Of a stretch of 64,000 nt of DNA, positions 61,201 through 63,247 are shown piece by piece (position 1 is the first letter of the stretch; each line of letters opens with the position of its first letter). Location of the stretch: assembly GCF_004210375.1 (NCBI RefSeq), contig NC_134830.1:167469874-167533873 (forward strand), in the 5' to 3' direction. Source of the DNA: Tachypleus tridentatus (taxonomy: Eukaryota; Arthropoda; Merostomata; Xiphosura; Limulidae). The translations under genes were made by a program, and so were the position numbers. Below the pieces are notes generated by a model that saw only the letters and a list, made by a program, of their open reading frames with translations, was not told the DNA's origin and searched no databases.

Positions 61201-63247
61201 GCGCTCTCTAACTACGCGGCTATTAAACGAACAATAGAACGAATTGTTACACCTATGATGACCGTACAATTGAAAGTCTATTGCAGATTTACTTACATAC
61301 CACAGTTCAAGTCTTGAACCTTTTCGATCCGCAGCCAAGCACATTAACCCTCTCGAATTTCTTGATTAAAGTAAACTGTGTTTACATTTTTTTTTATGTC
61401 TTTGTTTTTATAATCTTGTCACATATATTAATAAATTTATTGTTTTGTTCATTGAACCTTCCTTAAAATATTATATTTTAGATTTCTATATCATGATAGA
61501 TTATTGACTACAGCATAATGGCTGTAGCTTATTATTGCTAATTAACCTTTTAACGTTTAATGAATGTAATATCTCTTTGTCGATTGAGGCCTCGACAGAG
61601 TTTCTTCTCAATTATTTTTCTGTTTCCACAGTTTGGCATGAGAATGGAAGTATAGAAACCAATTAAATGTTTGAGAGGGTAGAGGTATCAAGAAAACAGA
61701 AAGTGTCATGTGTAATTCTTGGCGCTGGACGATTATAGGGCAATACGTTATTTGATGTGACTATTTTAATTTGCGGAACGATCCAGTGATGAGGTGATGT
61801 GGTTTATAAAGCAACCTAACCATTGTGCCTACATTAAGTTTACGTATAATTTTGTTCCTTATTTTAAAAGCTAGGTACTTTAACAATAGTTGAGAAAATG
61901 ATAGTTCTTCGGCGTAATGTGGGATATACGTATATACCAGAACGAAACAAGTTATTTTTATATCCTTGTGTCGTGTATATCCGCTGTGGTACAGAGCACT
62001 CCTTCAACGAATTACATCATCTAATACATTTACCAGAATCCACTACATAGAATACATACAGTCAAAATGTTACTAGGCCTAATATCGCTAATTCTTTTAA
62101 TAGTAATATACAAAAGAAACTAAAAACAGCTATCTTTCAAAATGTATGGTCATTTGTAGTGCTTCAATGAATTACTGTGTGAAACTATCACATTCTTTGT
62201 AACTTTTTGCAATATTTTGTACGTATTAATAATCAGAACATTAACATCCTGTTTTATTCAAGACATTGGAAAACACAATTATAATCAGAGATATAAAGTT
62301 AACCAGAACAAAATTTTCATTACCATAATTGTTATTTTCAGACTGCTTGTTTCGTTTACACAGCAGACATTCATTTATTGTCATAAACCATTAAAATACA
62401 TTGGCGATAGAGCATTACGTTATATTTTGTATTACACCTCTAACAAATCGTGGTTGAAGCCAGTCATCTAGATTTCAAAATATTAGTAATCGTGGATAAG
62501 AAACGTACGAAAAATATGTGTACAATGTTCTAATTCGTCACTTAGTTTATATTCACGCTCGTGGATCGTGAGCCATATATGAAACCCCTGTTCACGAAAG
62601 CTAAGCACCAAGTGGAGGTCGACGGTTCGATAAAACAGGATAGCAACATATTCAAAGTGGAAACGAATGTCGAAGGTGTCGAAATGAGTTTAGAAGGTAA
62701 GGACAGCATAGTCATGATTCTAAAACATTACTTGTCGTAGAGCAGTATACCGTTGAGTTTTATTTAGTGTTCATAAGTCTAAGAGAAGGTTTAGGCCTTA
62801 GAAAGTTTTTGGATGACGTTTTGAGCTGCTAGTGATTAGGAGAAGATCTGTGTGAGAAACTTAAATCGTGTCCAAAAATGTTTCTAAGGCAGATCCGATT
62901 AAGAAGTTTCGAATCAAGTTACTGTCACTTCTTTGAAATTAATGTACATTATTTAAATGACATAAGTTAAGTTGTAACATTTGTATGAAATTTACTGTCG
63001 TAATAATTTGATGTATAGTGGTATATATATGTATATATTGTATGTGGATTTGTAAAATGCGTATATATATATATATATGTTGTATATGGATTTTTAAATA
63101 GAGGAAAAAGACTTCCAGTACTTTTCCATTGACAAAAACAGCGGTCAAGTAAAGCTTACTAAACCCCTTGACCCGACAAAATCCAGTTTTGTCATACGAG
63201 TTAAAGGAATGACCATGACAGACCCGCAAGAAACTGATTATACAGAA
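7222..63247 (+). CDS. Cadherin-repeat membrane or secreted protein, 5' part, 14 exons (gene span)
   Basis: Joining the 14 exons listed separately gives 1,674 nt and 558 residues with no stop and a consistent phase at every junction. The product starts with a signal peptide (hydrophobic core IPGIILLACLCAF) followed by about five cadherin (EC) repeats. Domain borders are seen at VNNKPPEF (exon 5), DLDPVF (exon 8), VNLPLF (exon 11) and MKPLF (exon 13). Other cadherin hallmarks are AYDQDEGINE in EC3, FEIDENTGELTL, FSIDASGQIML and FSIDKNSGQVKL. Cadherins mediate calcium-dependent adhesion at the cell surface. Later ECs, the membrane segment and the cytoplasmic tail must lie beyond 64,000. I cannot name the ortholog. 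Several calcium-binding residues are non-canonical, so it may be a divergent protocadherin- or CDHR-like protein. Confidence 0.82.
7711..8173 (+). mobile_element. CACTA/Chapaev-like short copy (463 bp, MITE-like)
   Basis: It begins CACTATGTAACA and ends TGTTACATAGTG, matching the ends of the 1324-3171 element for about 130 bp. Inside, the + strand still encodes YIWGLIRKSDLHYSRNSQKT, the C-terminus of the same transposase-like protein. Flanking triplets (ATA, TTA) differ by one base. It is an internal deletion derivative of the same family in opposite orientation. Confidence 0.68.
8468..8583 (+). mobile_element. SINE family C
   Basis: The head ccaggggctcagtagcata and ccgggtttcgatcctcg are followed by cagcctattgtgtagctttg and an A-rich end. 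Confidence 0.7.
9116..9493 (+). repeat. Tandem repeat, about 27-30 bp unit, about 13 copies
   Basis: Imperfect copies of gaaaaaattgttagaatata followed by gtcgaaca. A-run length varies between units. No coding potential. Lies in cadherin intron 1. Confidence 0.85.
9691..12194 (+). repeat. Tandem array of 114-bp units, about 22 copies
   Basis: The unit begins cctacaaaatatattctaag and contains gttacctaggaaaccttct. Start-to-start spacing is 114 bp (9691, 9805, 9919). Because 114 is a multiple of three, the + frame stays open for 304, 100 and 330 residues, with a 38-residue unit containing KTYKIYSKYQS and NSYLGNLLH. Single-base deletions at about 10,370 and 10,801 break the frame, and the last units decay. 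Differences between units are often amino-acid changing, as expected for noncoding sequence. Lies in cadherin intron 1. Confidence 0.93.
12195..12641. other. Intron 1 sequence, nothing recognised
   Basis: AT-rich unique sequence between two tandem arrays. No gene or element recognised. Confidence 0.5.
12642..12858 (+). repeat. Tandem repeat, 53-bp unit, about 4 copies
   Basis: The unit begins ataaattcgttgttttaatc and contains catgaacatgttaatac. Spacing is 53 bp (12642, 12695). The last copy grades into unique sequence. Confidence 0.88.
13442..13501 (+). CDS. Cadherin gene exon 2
   Basis: A pyrimidine-rich acceptor (ttcactttcag) and a GTGAGT donor bound 60 bp. It encodes GSEKCRVEEVETAIFEDHSI, the start of the mature protein and of EC1, with one cysteine. 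It enters and leaves in phase 1. The frame joins exactly to exons 1 and 3. Confidence 0.7.
   Translation, partial: GAKNAGWKKWKLPFLKITV
13502..14515. other. Intron 2, nothing recognised
   Basis: AT-rich intron with no recognised element. Confidence 0.5.
14516..14664 (+). CDS. Cadherin gene exon 3
   Basis: The acceptor is ttttgtttcag and the donor gtaagt. It encodes 49 residues of EC1, including KISGEIEYFVP (the interior ISGEI strand of a cadherin repeat) and ending GACDY. It ends in phase 0. A 52-bp tandem array starts only 37 bases beyond the donor. Confidence 0.78.
14702..15376 (+). repeat. Tandem array of 52-bp units, 13 copies
   Basis: The unit is gcataacttgattaaatgat followed by atgtgtaccgagtattcatt and acttaggctccc. 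Copies are almost identical, so the array is young or homogenised. It starts 37 bases after the exon 3 donor. Confidence 0.93.
15377..16259. other. Intron 3 sequence, nothing recognised
   Basis: AT-rich. A weak open frame on the - strand (15708-15899) shows no family similarity that I recognise. Confidence 0.45.
17559..17990 (+). pseudogene. Endonuclease domain remnant of the + strand LINE
   Basis: QCNCRGFHSNLDGVKALMNS and then VCFSLHETF match the start of the LINE AP-endonuclease (the N..G and Q/ET motifs; the active-site glutamate is still in HETF). After a frameshift, IRVFLDDTITICSLYLSSGE continues the domain, then LEDFN is the remnant of the GDFN motif near 17,940. Several frameshifts make it non-functional. 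Confidence 0.75.
18600..19430 (+). pseudogene. Reverse transcriptase remnant of the + strand LINE
   Basis: KDPKIPSNYCPIALTCYLSK and then GLEKMANG match the conserved N(Y)RPI.LTS..K..E.M block. Near 18,925 the + strand reads LKKAYGTTWKYCIMWDLH, the motif A block with the catalytic aspartate position changed to glycine (KAYG for KAYD). Stops and frameshifts follow throughout. Confidence 0.75.
19900..20640 (+). pseudogene. RNase H remnant of the + strand LINE, split by a minisatellite
   Basis: The + strand reads YTNCSKSGDSVSSVMF near 19,913, equivalent to the RNase H YTDGS motif (D and G replaced). The domain resumes after the repeat array with DCTIYTDSLNSVLALESLHD and PVLVDIRG near 20,540-20,630. 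The intervening minisatellite starts inside the motif. Confidence 0.72.
19927..20432 (+). repeat. 34-bp minisatellite, about 15 copies, born inside a LINE RNase H motif
   Basis: The unit is gaagtcaggtgattctgtaa followed by gctctgtcatgttt. The first unit is continuous with the RNase H YTDGS-type motif (reading SKSGDSVSSVMF), so the repeat is an amplified piece of the LINE. Copies differ by only a few bases. The 34-bp unit is not a multiple of three. Confidence 0.9.
21010..21240 (+). pseudogene. C-terminal zinc segment and 3' end of the + strand LINE
   Basis: CDLCDTQITTDHILLSWRSY is the C..C...H...C-type segment seen at the C-terminus of Jockey-type ORF2 proteins, with the last cysteine replaced by W. 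The following 110 bases (caaatcaggggcgctcagaa region) recur at 31,470-31,580. Confidence 0.6.
21530..22090 (-). repeat. Repeated 3' tail of the - strand LINE, 72-75 bp unit, about 8 copies
   Basis: Units on + read aatatagatacatacaaaac and then accataagaaaaagaacaac. Spacing of the accataa motif is 75, 72 and 73 bp. Three - strand frames appear open across it only because T-rich codons avoid stops. It follows the LINE coding remnant at its 3' side. Confidence 0.8.
22130..23440 (-). pseudogene. Reverse transcriptase remnant of the - strand LINE
   Basis: Blocks in order are SNPYNYRPISILNTLGKLLE (about 23070), TIATFLNVQKAFDSFYHNGL (about 22850; the catalytic D is replaced by N in FLNVQKAFD), and MPQGSVLSPILYNIYVND, then YADD (about 22670-22570). 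A C-terminal block (LFECSSPDTCN, then LQNLQNRTIKIAY) lies at about 22200-22110. Many frameshifts. Confidence 0.8.
23741..24317 (-). pseudogene. Endonuclease remnant of the - strand LINE
   Basis: From 24317 leftwards it reads NIRGGLQHKKFELFQLLKTA and then NTDILCINETL, the start of an AP-endonuclease with the conserved glutamate in NETL. The piece upstream of this is on the far side of the Tc1 element (right of 29281). The rest is badly shifted. Confidence 0.72.
24320..24535 (+). repeat. Left terminal inverted repeat of the Tc1 element
   Basis: Begins CAGTCATGTGAAAAAGTTAG and ends near the second ttacgacacccta motif. Pairs with 29066-29279 with scattered mismatches. Confidence 0.88.
24597..25552 (-). 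pseudogene. Tc1 transposase pseudogene
   Basis: The start at 25552 reads MRLKELSEAFRKKTVASYES, the first helix-turn-helix of the paired-like DNA-binding domain. STVRKIVNKWR and RPSKFTT-type residues follow. After a frameshift near 25290 the DDE domain begins: WTDESKIELFG holds the first D, and GGGSVMVWDCFAAAGPG follows. The frame breaks again near 24840. The end holds WPSQSPDLNPIEMLWGDLK, with the DLNPIE block. At least two frame breaks and a gap between 24788 and 24840 inactivate it. Confidence 0.88.
25620..25800 (-). repeat. Repetitive 3' tail of the Tx1-type LINE, about 44 bp unit
   Basis: Units contain atatatacaaatggaaaaaa and aatatgaat on the + strand. They lie at the 3' end of the LINE as expected for a LINE tail. 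Open frames across them on the - strand are spurious. Confidence 0.72.
26060..27676 (-). pseudogene. Reverse transcriptase and C-terminal region of the Tx1-type LINE
   Basis: The segment at about 27620-27170 reads SVSLDQSKAFDRVHHGFLWF (motif A with the D present in LDQSKAFD), VNGYLTCSFPILQGVRESSP, and SLTIYVLGIKCLL. The next holds YVAHADDVNLFL, with HADD in place of the usual YADD/FADD. FLWGGKPEAVSWHSL and PPRGGLGVR at about 26740 mark the post-RT region of L1/Tx1-like elements. VLCPMFHTQVE near 26240 resembles the C-terminal zinc segment. Frame changes occur between these blocks. Confidence 0.75.
27761..28900 (-). pseudogene. ORF1 (zinc-knuckle) remnant of the Tx1-type LINE
   Basis: The - strand shows three knuckle-like motifs in a row: CRRCGQEGHLLAEC, CGICLEYGHLDAAC and CSICSGGHTPSRC (about 28240-28080). 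Upstream is a basic region preceded by frameshifts. An alanine- and serine-rich tail follows to 27761. It is truncated against the RT remnant, so the endonuclease that should lie between them is missing. Confidence 0.7.
29066..29279 (-). repeat. Right terminal inverted repeat of the Tc1 element
   Basis: Inverse of the left repeat, ending CACATGACTG before the TA at 29280. The inner end lies near gggggtgtcctaactttttc. Confidence 0.88.
29517..29806 (-). repeat. 61-bp tandem repeat, 5 copies, in gag-like ORF1
   Basis: accgatacc recurs at 29539, 29600, 29661, 29722 and 29783, exactly 61 bp apart. Each unit includes the palindrome ccacaactgtgg. Because 61 is not a multiple of three, each copy shifts frame. 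Confidence 0.92.
30290..30720 (-). mobile_element. Fragment of a CACTA/Chapaev-like element inside the LINE gag
   Basis: On the - strand near 30620-30500 one frame reads MEKRYQGNWKPSMLVDYCWT followed by LQRDAPDIEYKQKLGAKHF. This is the C-terminus of the same protein family as at 1560-2770, but of a different subfamily. An end-like stretch with tttgctgattgtgacaggta near 30340 resembles the inner terminal repeat of those elements. It separates gag sequence at 30724 from the zinc region at 30190. Confidence 0.55.
31388..31990 (+). mobile_element. 3' fragment of a LINE related to the 16.3-21.2 kb element
   Basis: Sequence at 31470-31580 (ggcaaaccaggggtgctcag region) matches 21130-21240 (gcaaatcaggggcgctcaga region) in the same orientation. 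It interrupts the - strand gag between 32014 and about 31390. A 5'-truncated copy of the + strand LINE family is the simplest reading. The right boundary is uncertain. Confidence 0.42.
32867..33771 (+). mobile_element. mariner element, internally deleted (905 bp)
   Basis: The inverted ends CGAGGGCTGTTCAAAAAATA and its right-hand inverse (tattttttgaacagacctcg) are flanked by TA (32865-32866 and 33772-33773). The usual mariner is about 1.3 kb; this copy lacks most of the catalytic domain. Confidence 0.88.
33063..33709 (+). pseudogene. mariner transposase, N- and C-termini joined by a deletion
   Basis: The ATG at 33063 opens MNDLKEQRLAVKFCVKLGKS. SMKRTACFKWHERFKDGRQS is the first DNA-binding part, and RLTVRELAEECGISLGSCYE the second helix-turn-helix. 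A deletion at about 33,430-33,440 removes the first two catalytic aspartates. The tail resumes with YSHELAPCDCFLFLKLK (third catalytic position, APCD), then FNKWQHRWDKCVRWGGEYF to the stop at 33709. It could bind DNA at most. Confidence 0.85.
33774..35010. other. Intron 3 end, nothing recognised
   Basis: AT-rich sequence with no recognised element between the mariner and exon 4. Confidence 0.5.
35011..35070 (+). CDS. Cadherin gene exon 4
   Basis: This 60-bp phase-0 exon lies between cgtcttttag and gtaaga. It encodes PDIGEILTIHWSCEGTTLTE, the C-terminal strands of EC1. The single cysteine may pair with one in exon 2 or 3. It is separated from exon 3 by 20.3 kb of transposon-filled intron. Confidence 0.7.
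35277..35545 (-). mobile_element. SINE family A, full length
   Basis: Runs from aaattttgcgcaaagctaca (tail) to cacctggcaataccggaccc (tRNA-like head on the - strand). In intron 4. Confidence 0.88.
35879..36153 (+). mobile_element. SINE family A, full length
   Basis: Starts gcccgacatggccaggtggt, includes the B box gggtttgaatcccc and ends cgcgaaattcaaaccaaacc. In intron 4, inverted relative to the copy at 35277. Confidence 0.88.
36543..36912 (-). pseudogene. hAT transposase C-terminal dimerisation region
   Basis: On the - strand VPINDFRDYVENVLKDF leads into TIAISSAEAERGFSRMN, then IYSDKRSRLTVENVRNLLTI. SSAEAERGFS is the hallmark of the hAT C-terminal dimerisation domain. It reaches a stop at 36543. 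The catalytic domain is missing. Confidence 0.85.
36914..37095 (+). pseudogene. Foreign DDE transposase fragment carried inside the hAT element
   Basis: On the + strand, opposite to the hAT reading, one frame encodes ERKDYALWFMETALRAPRVI followed by YIDEMGFNVWT. The IYIDEMGFN block resembles the first catalytic aspartate region of Tc1/IS630-type transposases. The segment is more GC-rich than its flanks. It replaces hAT sequence between two hAT-like parts (VVETDCVTLHHTFRQERF at about 37170 on the - strand and the dimerisation region). Confidence 0.55.
37632..37706 (+). CDS. Cadherin gene exon 5 (EC1-EC2 junction)
   Basis: The acceptor is ttcttttttaag and the donor gtaagc; both boundaries are phase 0. 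It encodes NIGLIDVNNKPPEFNKANYS and then FTASE. DVNNKPPEF is the inter-repeat calcium linker (family pattern DxNDNxPxF, with N in place of the second D). A second AG at 37637-37638 would give a stop codon, which favours the upstream acceptor. Confidence 0.8.
38278..38379 (+). CDS. Cadherin gene exon 6
   Basis: This 102-bp phase-0 exon encodes FLLEGQSVNPNDLIKVLDKD and continues to YQIIE in the N-terminal half of EC2. VLDKD resembles the family's V.D.D calcium segment. The donor is GAG|gttaga and the acceptor ctgaatag. Confidence 0.72.
38697..38840 (+). CDS. Cadherin gene exon 7
   Basis: This 144-bp phase-0 exon lies between gtttcctcag and gtaagt. It encodes 48 residues of EC2 beginning ESDDHFELVEKEECDSSTLL, with the strand HFTLKVKDRMNHNK near the end. 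The strands fit the C-terminal half of a cadherin repeat. Confidence 0.75.
39197..39331 (+). CDS. Cadherin gene exon 8 (EC2-EC3 junction)
   Basis: This 135-bp phase-0 exon encodes STADVVIKVIDEDDLDPVF followed by RDVHYVFELSHTKE. The DEDDLDPVF linker and the following HYVFEL first strand are diagnostic of cadherin repeats. The acceptor is ttatatag and the donor GAG|gtaaga. Confidence 0.82.
39365..40501 (+). mobile_element. Tc1-like element, decayed (about 1.1 kb)
   Basis: The left end caggtagtggaaaag follows TA (39363-39364). The right end ctctacctg is its rough inverse. Coding debris on the + strand includes TTQHDDISRATVFKVMSPCY near 39560, WSNESSLTMFSANGRVHLCR near 39910 (the first D of the catalytic triad is replaced by N) and DQNSFEHVKDILERCMRQ near 40280. 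All frames are broken. In intron 8. Confidence 0.7.
40502..41572. other. Intron 8 sequence, nothing recognised
   Basis: AT-rich. No element or gene recognised. Confidence 0.45.
41573..41660 (-). mobile_element. SINE family C, partial
   Basis: The stretch acaaagggctatctgggctc, then gttatcgaaaccagatggca reads as inverted family C tail and head. Confidence 0.5.
41747..41877 (+). mobile_element. SINE family B
   Basis: The head ccaccgctggtacagtagta with gggtttgattcccctcgg pairs as a tRNA acceptor-like region (ccaccg with cggtgg). The tail is agataaccatatttggtttt and an ACAC end. Confidence 0.8.
42561..42655 (+). pseudogene. Degenerate duplicate of the exon 9 acceptor and 5' end
   Basis: ttatattatag|GAAGCTCG at 42611, followed by VIIQQIGTLV in translation, mirrors tatctcacag|GAAGATGG at 42696 and VTIQQIGNDN. 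The upstream intron bases also match (cacataactag against cattacataattag). The spacing is 85 bp. The upstream copy soon reaches a stop (acattacataa), so it is a relic or cryptic acceptor. Confidence 0.7.
42696..42855 (+). CDS. Cadherin gene exon 9 (EC3, GC donor)
   Basis: The acceptor is tatctcacag. It encodes EDGVTIQQIGNDNSVKADKD, then SPRIEAYDQDEGINEIIKYS. AYDQDEGIN matches the cadherin DxDxGxN calcium motif. The frame continues into exon 10 only if the intron starts with GC (CAG|gcaggt), leaving phase 1. The nearby GT at 42860 would cause a stop in exon 10. A degenerate copy of the exon's 5' end lies 85 bp upstream. Confidence 0.78.
43103..43370 (+). mobile_element. SINE family A, full length
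   Basis: Starts cggctcggcatggccaggtg, has B box gtgggttcgaatcc and ends gcgcgaaatttaaaaaaac. In intron 9. Confidence 0.88.
43523..43650 (-). mobile_element. SINE family B
   Basis: The stretch cttatagcaaagccacatcg to gaatcgaacccccctgac and gtcccagcagggga reads inverted family B. In intron 9. Confidence 0.78.
44281..44396 (+). CDS. Cadherin gene exon 10
   Basis: This 116-bp exon begins after tttttcaaag in phase 1 and ends GAG|gtgggt in phase 0. It encodes FEIDENTGELTLKSASPELL and then FSIEV-type strand residues. This is the F.ID..TG.L core of EC3. Confidence 0.82.
44588..44669 (-). mobile_element. SINE family C, partial
   Basis: gtataaaaacccgttttcta with cgctataagtccgcagacat matches the inverted family C head. 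It abuts a family A copy. Confidence 0.5.
44679..44943 (-). mobile_element. SINE family A, full length
   Basis: Runs from tttttgaatttcgcgcaaag to cacttagccatgctgggcct. In intron 10. Confidence 0.86.
45459..45801 (+). mobile_element. SINE family A interrupted by SINE B
   Basis: The head gctcggcatgactaggtgat and the tail cgtgtagctttgcgcgaaat belong to one family A copy. A reverse SINE B at about 45556-45672 sits after cgttggtaat. Family B was therefore still moving after this family A copy inserted. Confidence 0.82.
45556..45672 (-). mobile_element. SINE family B nested in SINE A
   Basis: Inverted family B with ctcataacaaagccacattg and ggggaatcgaacctctaatt. Confidence 0.78.
46568..46680 (+). 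mobile_element. SINE family C
   Basis: The head gagcctccatggggtacagc and caagtttcgatacccgtg are followed by gagcacagatagtcctttgt. In intron 10. Confidence 0.7.
46740..46955 (+). repeat. About 51-bp tandem array, left part
   Basis: Imperfect units of ttattgttttagctacgtta with gatgaaggtagtcttcac. The array is cut at its right end by a Penelope-like element. Confidence 0.75.
47046..47078 (-). ncRNA. Hammerhead-like ribozyme core, left Penelope arm
   Basis: On the - strand the conserved CTGATGA is followed by tgaccgaagaaggtc and GAAAC. This fits the hammerhead core (CUGANGA, stem II GACC/GGUC with loop GAAGAA, GAAA). One unpaired T precedes stem II, and stems I and III are short, so activity is uncertain. 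Hammerheads are known from Penelope-like elements. Confidence 0.5.
47136..48060 (+). pseudogene. Penelope-like RT (C-terminal part) and GIY-YIG endonuclease
   Basis: The + strand reads QAINTALHPPLY, a stop in place of W, then YRYVDDTIAGFTSTEHTFNF, in which YVDD is the RT catalytic motif. QISFLNLKIT follows. After frame breaks, TKLRSILCKNYTDKHHTNII leads to YKIQCDNCHDLCIGETSRKM, the GIY-YIG core (here YKI...CIG), and then TRVKEHKKS. The 5' two thirds of the RT are missing. Confidence 0.85.
48211..48243 (+). ncRNA. Hammerhead-like ribozyme core, right Penelope arm
   Basis: CTGACGA, tgaccgaagaaggtc and GAAAC repeat the left arm core in the opposite orientation. The N position differs (C for T), which the consensus allows. 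Confidence 0.5.
48297..48460 (+). repeat. About 51-bp tandem array, middle part
   Basis: Three imperfect units with gatgaaggtagtcttcaccg and tattgttttagc, between the Penelope and mariner insertions. Confidence 0.8.
48463..49440 (-). mobile_element. mariner element (irritans-like), decayed, 978 bp
   Basis: The ends tcaggtcatccctaaagtaa and (inverse) tgaggttatccctcaagtat are flanked by TA (48461-48462 and 49441-49442). The transposase remnant is on the - strand. The element splits the 51-bp array. Confidence 0.85.
48579..48899 (-). pseudogene. mariner transposase C-terminal half
   Basis: KCVVLHQDNAWPHIARIEEL carries the second catalytic D (HQDNA). LPHPSYSLDLAPSVYHLF carries the third site, where the aspartate is replaced by V (APSV for APSD). 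FFSSKLQEFYRSGIQKL is the usual C-terminus. The N-terminal half lies in broken frames to the right. Confidence 0.85.
49441..49770 (+). repeat. About 51-bp tandem array, right part
   Basis: Six to seven units of agctatgttaaacatagttt and gtgaaggtagtcttgaccgt with ttattgtttt. Ends 60 bp before exon 11. Confidence 0.85.
49832..50009 (+). CDS. Cadherin gene exon 11 (EC3-EC4 junction)
   Basis: This 178-bp exon encodes AHATVSVKLTTEDVNLPLF followed by TQVVRIPKSLPENSQVHSIQ. VNLPLF is the linker, and the SLPEN glutamate is the conserved first calcium ligand of a repeat. It ends in phase 1 (TCAG|gtacgt). The acceptor is actttttttag. Confidence 0.85.
50415..50552 (+). repeat. 47-bp tandem repeat, 3 copies
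   Basis: atgggcac recurs at 50418, 50465 and 50512. The unit includes aagtcacgcagagggcgacg. In intron 11. Confidence 0.9.
50840..51735 (-). pseudogene. Gypsy-type LTR retrotransposon pol fragment (RNase H and integrase)
   Basis: From 51735 leftwards: SALEQRHVALQKEACYTVEI and HHFQLITDQKSEAFMFNNKE are the RT-linked RNase H, with the D of TDQ present, and YSYDTNNRLGKCNMAADTPS follows. The integrase core follows at about 51150-50940: LCQLFSIAGTSSHISSDREP, with the second aspartate in SDRE. No LTRs are seen, and the left side fades out. The right edge abuts the 27-bp satellite. Confidence 0.78.
51744..55546 (+). repeat. 27-bp satellite, about 141 copies
   Basis: The unit is gatctatagctgtcaccgtt followed by gttttgt. 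It stays open on both strands because 27 is a multiple of three: CHRCFVIYS on + and TAIDHKTTV on -, up to 657 residues. Sub-variants (ctatggctgtcactgctg, tagctaccaccg, tagctataaccg) are ordered; ctatggctg recurs at 108-bp spacing (51803, 51911, 52019, 52127), a four-unit higher-order repeat. Occasional lost bases (gttttttgtg) break the frame. In cadherin intron 11. Not a gene. Confidence 0.96.
55547..55974. other. Satellite flank, nothing recognised
   Basis: Unique AT-rich sequence. No continuation of the Gypsy fragment is recognisable. Confidence 0.4.
55975..56215 (+). repeat. About 62-65-bp imperfect tandem repeat, 4 copies
   Basis: ggctgtccctgccttctga-like starts recur with taatagttatctgttttaca and cttttccag. 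Copies differ noticeably. Confidence 0.78.
56360..56490 (+). CDS. Cadherin gene exon 12
   Basis: This 131-bp exon enters in phase 1 and leaves in phase 0 (CTTAAG|gtaagg). It encodes DKFSIDASGQIMLRGS, then VCEDRCTIIVTAKSKRGDNQ. FSIDASGQI is the core of EC4. Two cysteines four residues apart are unusual in a cadherin strand. The 27-bp satellite fills the preceding intron. Confidence 0.82.
56669..56944 (-). mobile_element. SINE family A, full length
   Basis: Runs from ttgtttttgaatttcgcgca to catctggccatgtcgggccg. In intron 12, 180 bp after exon 12. Confidence 0.88.
56945..57702. other. Intron 12 sequence, nothing recognised
   Basis: AT-rich. No element recognised. Confidence 0.45.
57703..57860. 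mobile_element. Body-less Penelope-like terminal remnant (inverted arms)
   Basis: gatgacgagaaacccacttg matches the outer edge of the 46956 element. The arms 57759-57778 (ttaacacttttattgataag) and 57820-57839 are inverted copies, with gaacgtttcgac and gtcaaatcgttgttc between them, like the fused termini of that element without its coding body. The hammerhead core is broken (gaaggtcaaatcg lacks GAAA). Confidence 0.65.
57861..58144 (-). mobile_element. SINE family A, full length
   Basis: Runs from tgtttttggaatttcacaca to cgcttggccatgccaggcct. Several CpG-like bases in the head (cgcgacgcggacgcgaaccc) differ from other copies. Confidence 0.87.
58465..58730 (+). mobile_element. SINE family A, nearly full length
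   Basis: Runs from ttggccaggtggttaaggcg to tttgcgcgaaaatgaaacca. In intron 12. Confidence 0.86.
58731..60630. other. Intron 12 sequence, nothing recognised
   Basis: AT-rich unique sequence. Short open frames (for example 58867-59103 on -) show no recognisable similarity. Confidence 0.45.
60631..60757 (+). mobile_element. SINE family A, 5' part only
   Basis: Begins gaggcctggcatggccaggt with B box gtaggttcgagtccccg and stops after gttaaaatgtaacggtcaa. The 3' half is absent at this point. Confidence 0.82.
60978..61191 (+). mobile_element. SINE family A, 3' part
   Basis: Begins within the head (aatccgtcacatcaaacttg) and runs to tttgcgcgaaattcaaaacc. It overlaps in family coordinates with the 60631 piece, so the two are separate copies rather than one split copy. 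Confidence 0.82.
61192..62545. other. Intron 12 end, nothing recognised
   Basis: AT-rich. No element or exon recognised. Confidence 0.45.
62546..62696 (+). CDS. Cadherin gene exon 13 (EC4-EC5 junction)
   Basis: The exon begins after gtcacttag in phase 0 and ends GAAG|gtaagg in phase 1. It encodes FIFTLVDREPYMKPLFTKAK and then HQVEVDGSIKQDSN. The linker EPYMKPLF lacks the usual DxND residues, so calcium binding between EC4 and EC5 may be weak. This start was chosen because the downstream AG gives a worse fit to the EC4 strand. Confidence 0.72.
63102..63247 (+). CDS. Cadherin gene exon 14 (last in window)
   Basis: The exon enters in phase 1 after tttaaatag and ends in phase 0 at GAA|gtaaac. 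It encodes FQYFSIDKNSGQVKLTKPLD and continues to DPQETDYTE. FSIDKNSGQVKL is the core of EC5. No stop is reached, so the gene continues past the window. Confidence 0.78.

Noticed and set aside
61281..62471. Short + strand frames in intron 12
   Set aside because: No domain, no splice phase match with exons 12 and 13.
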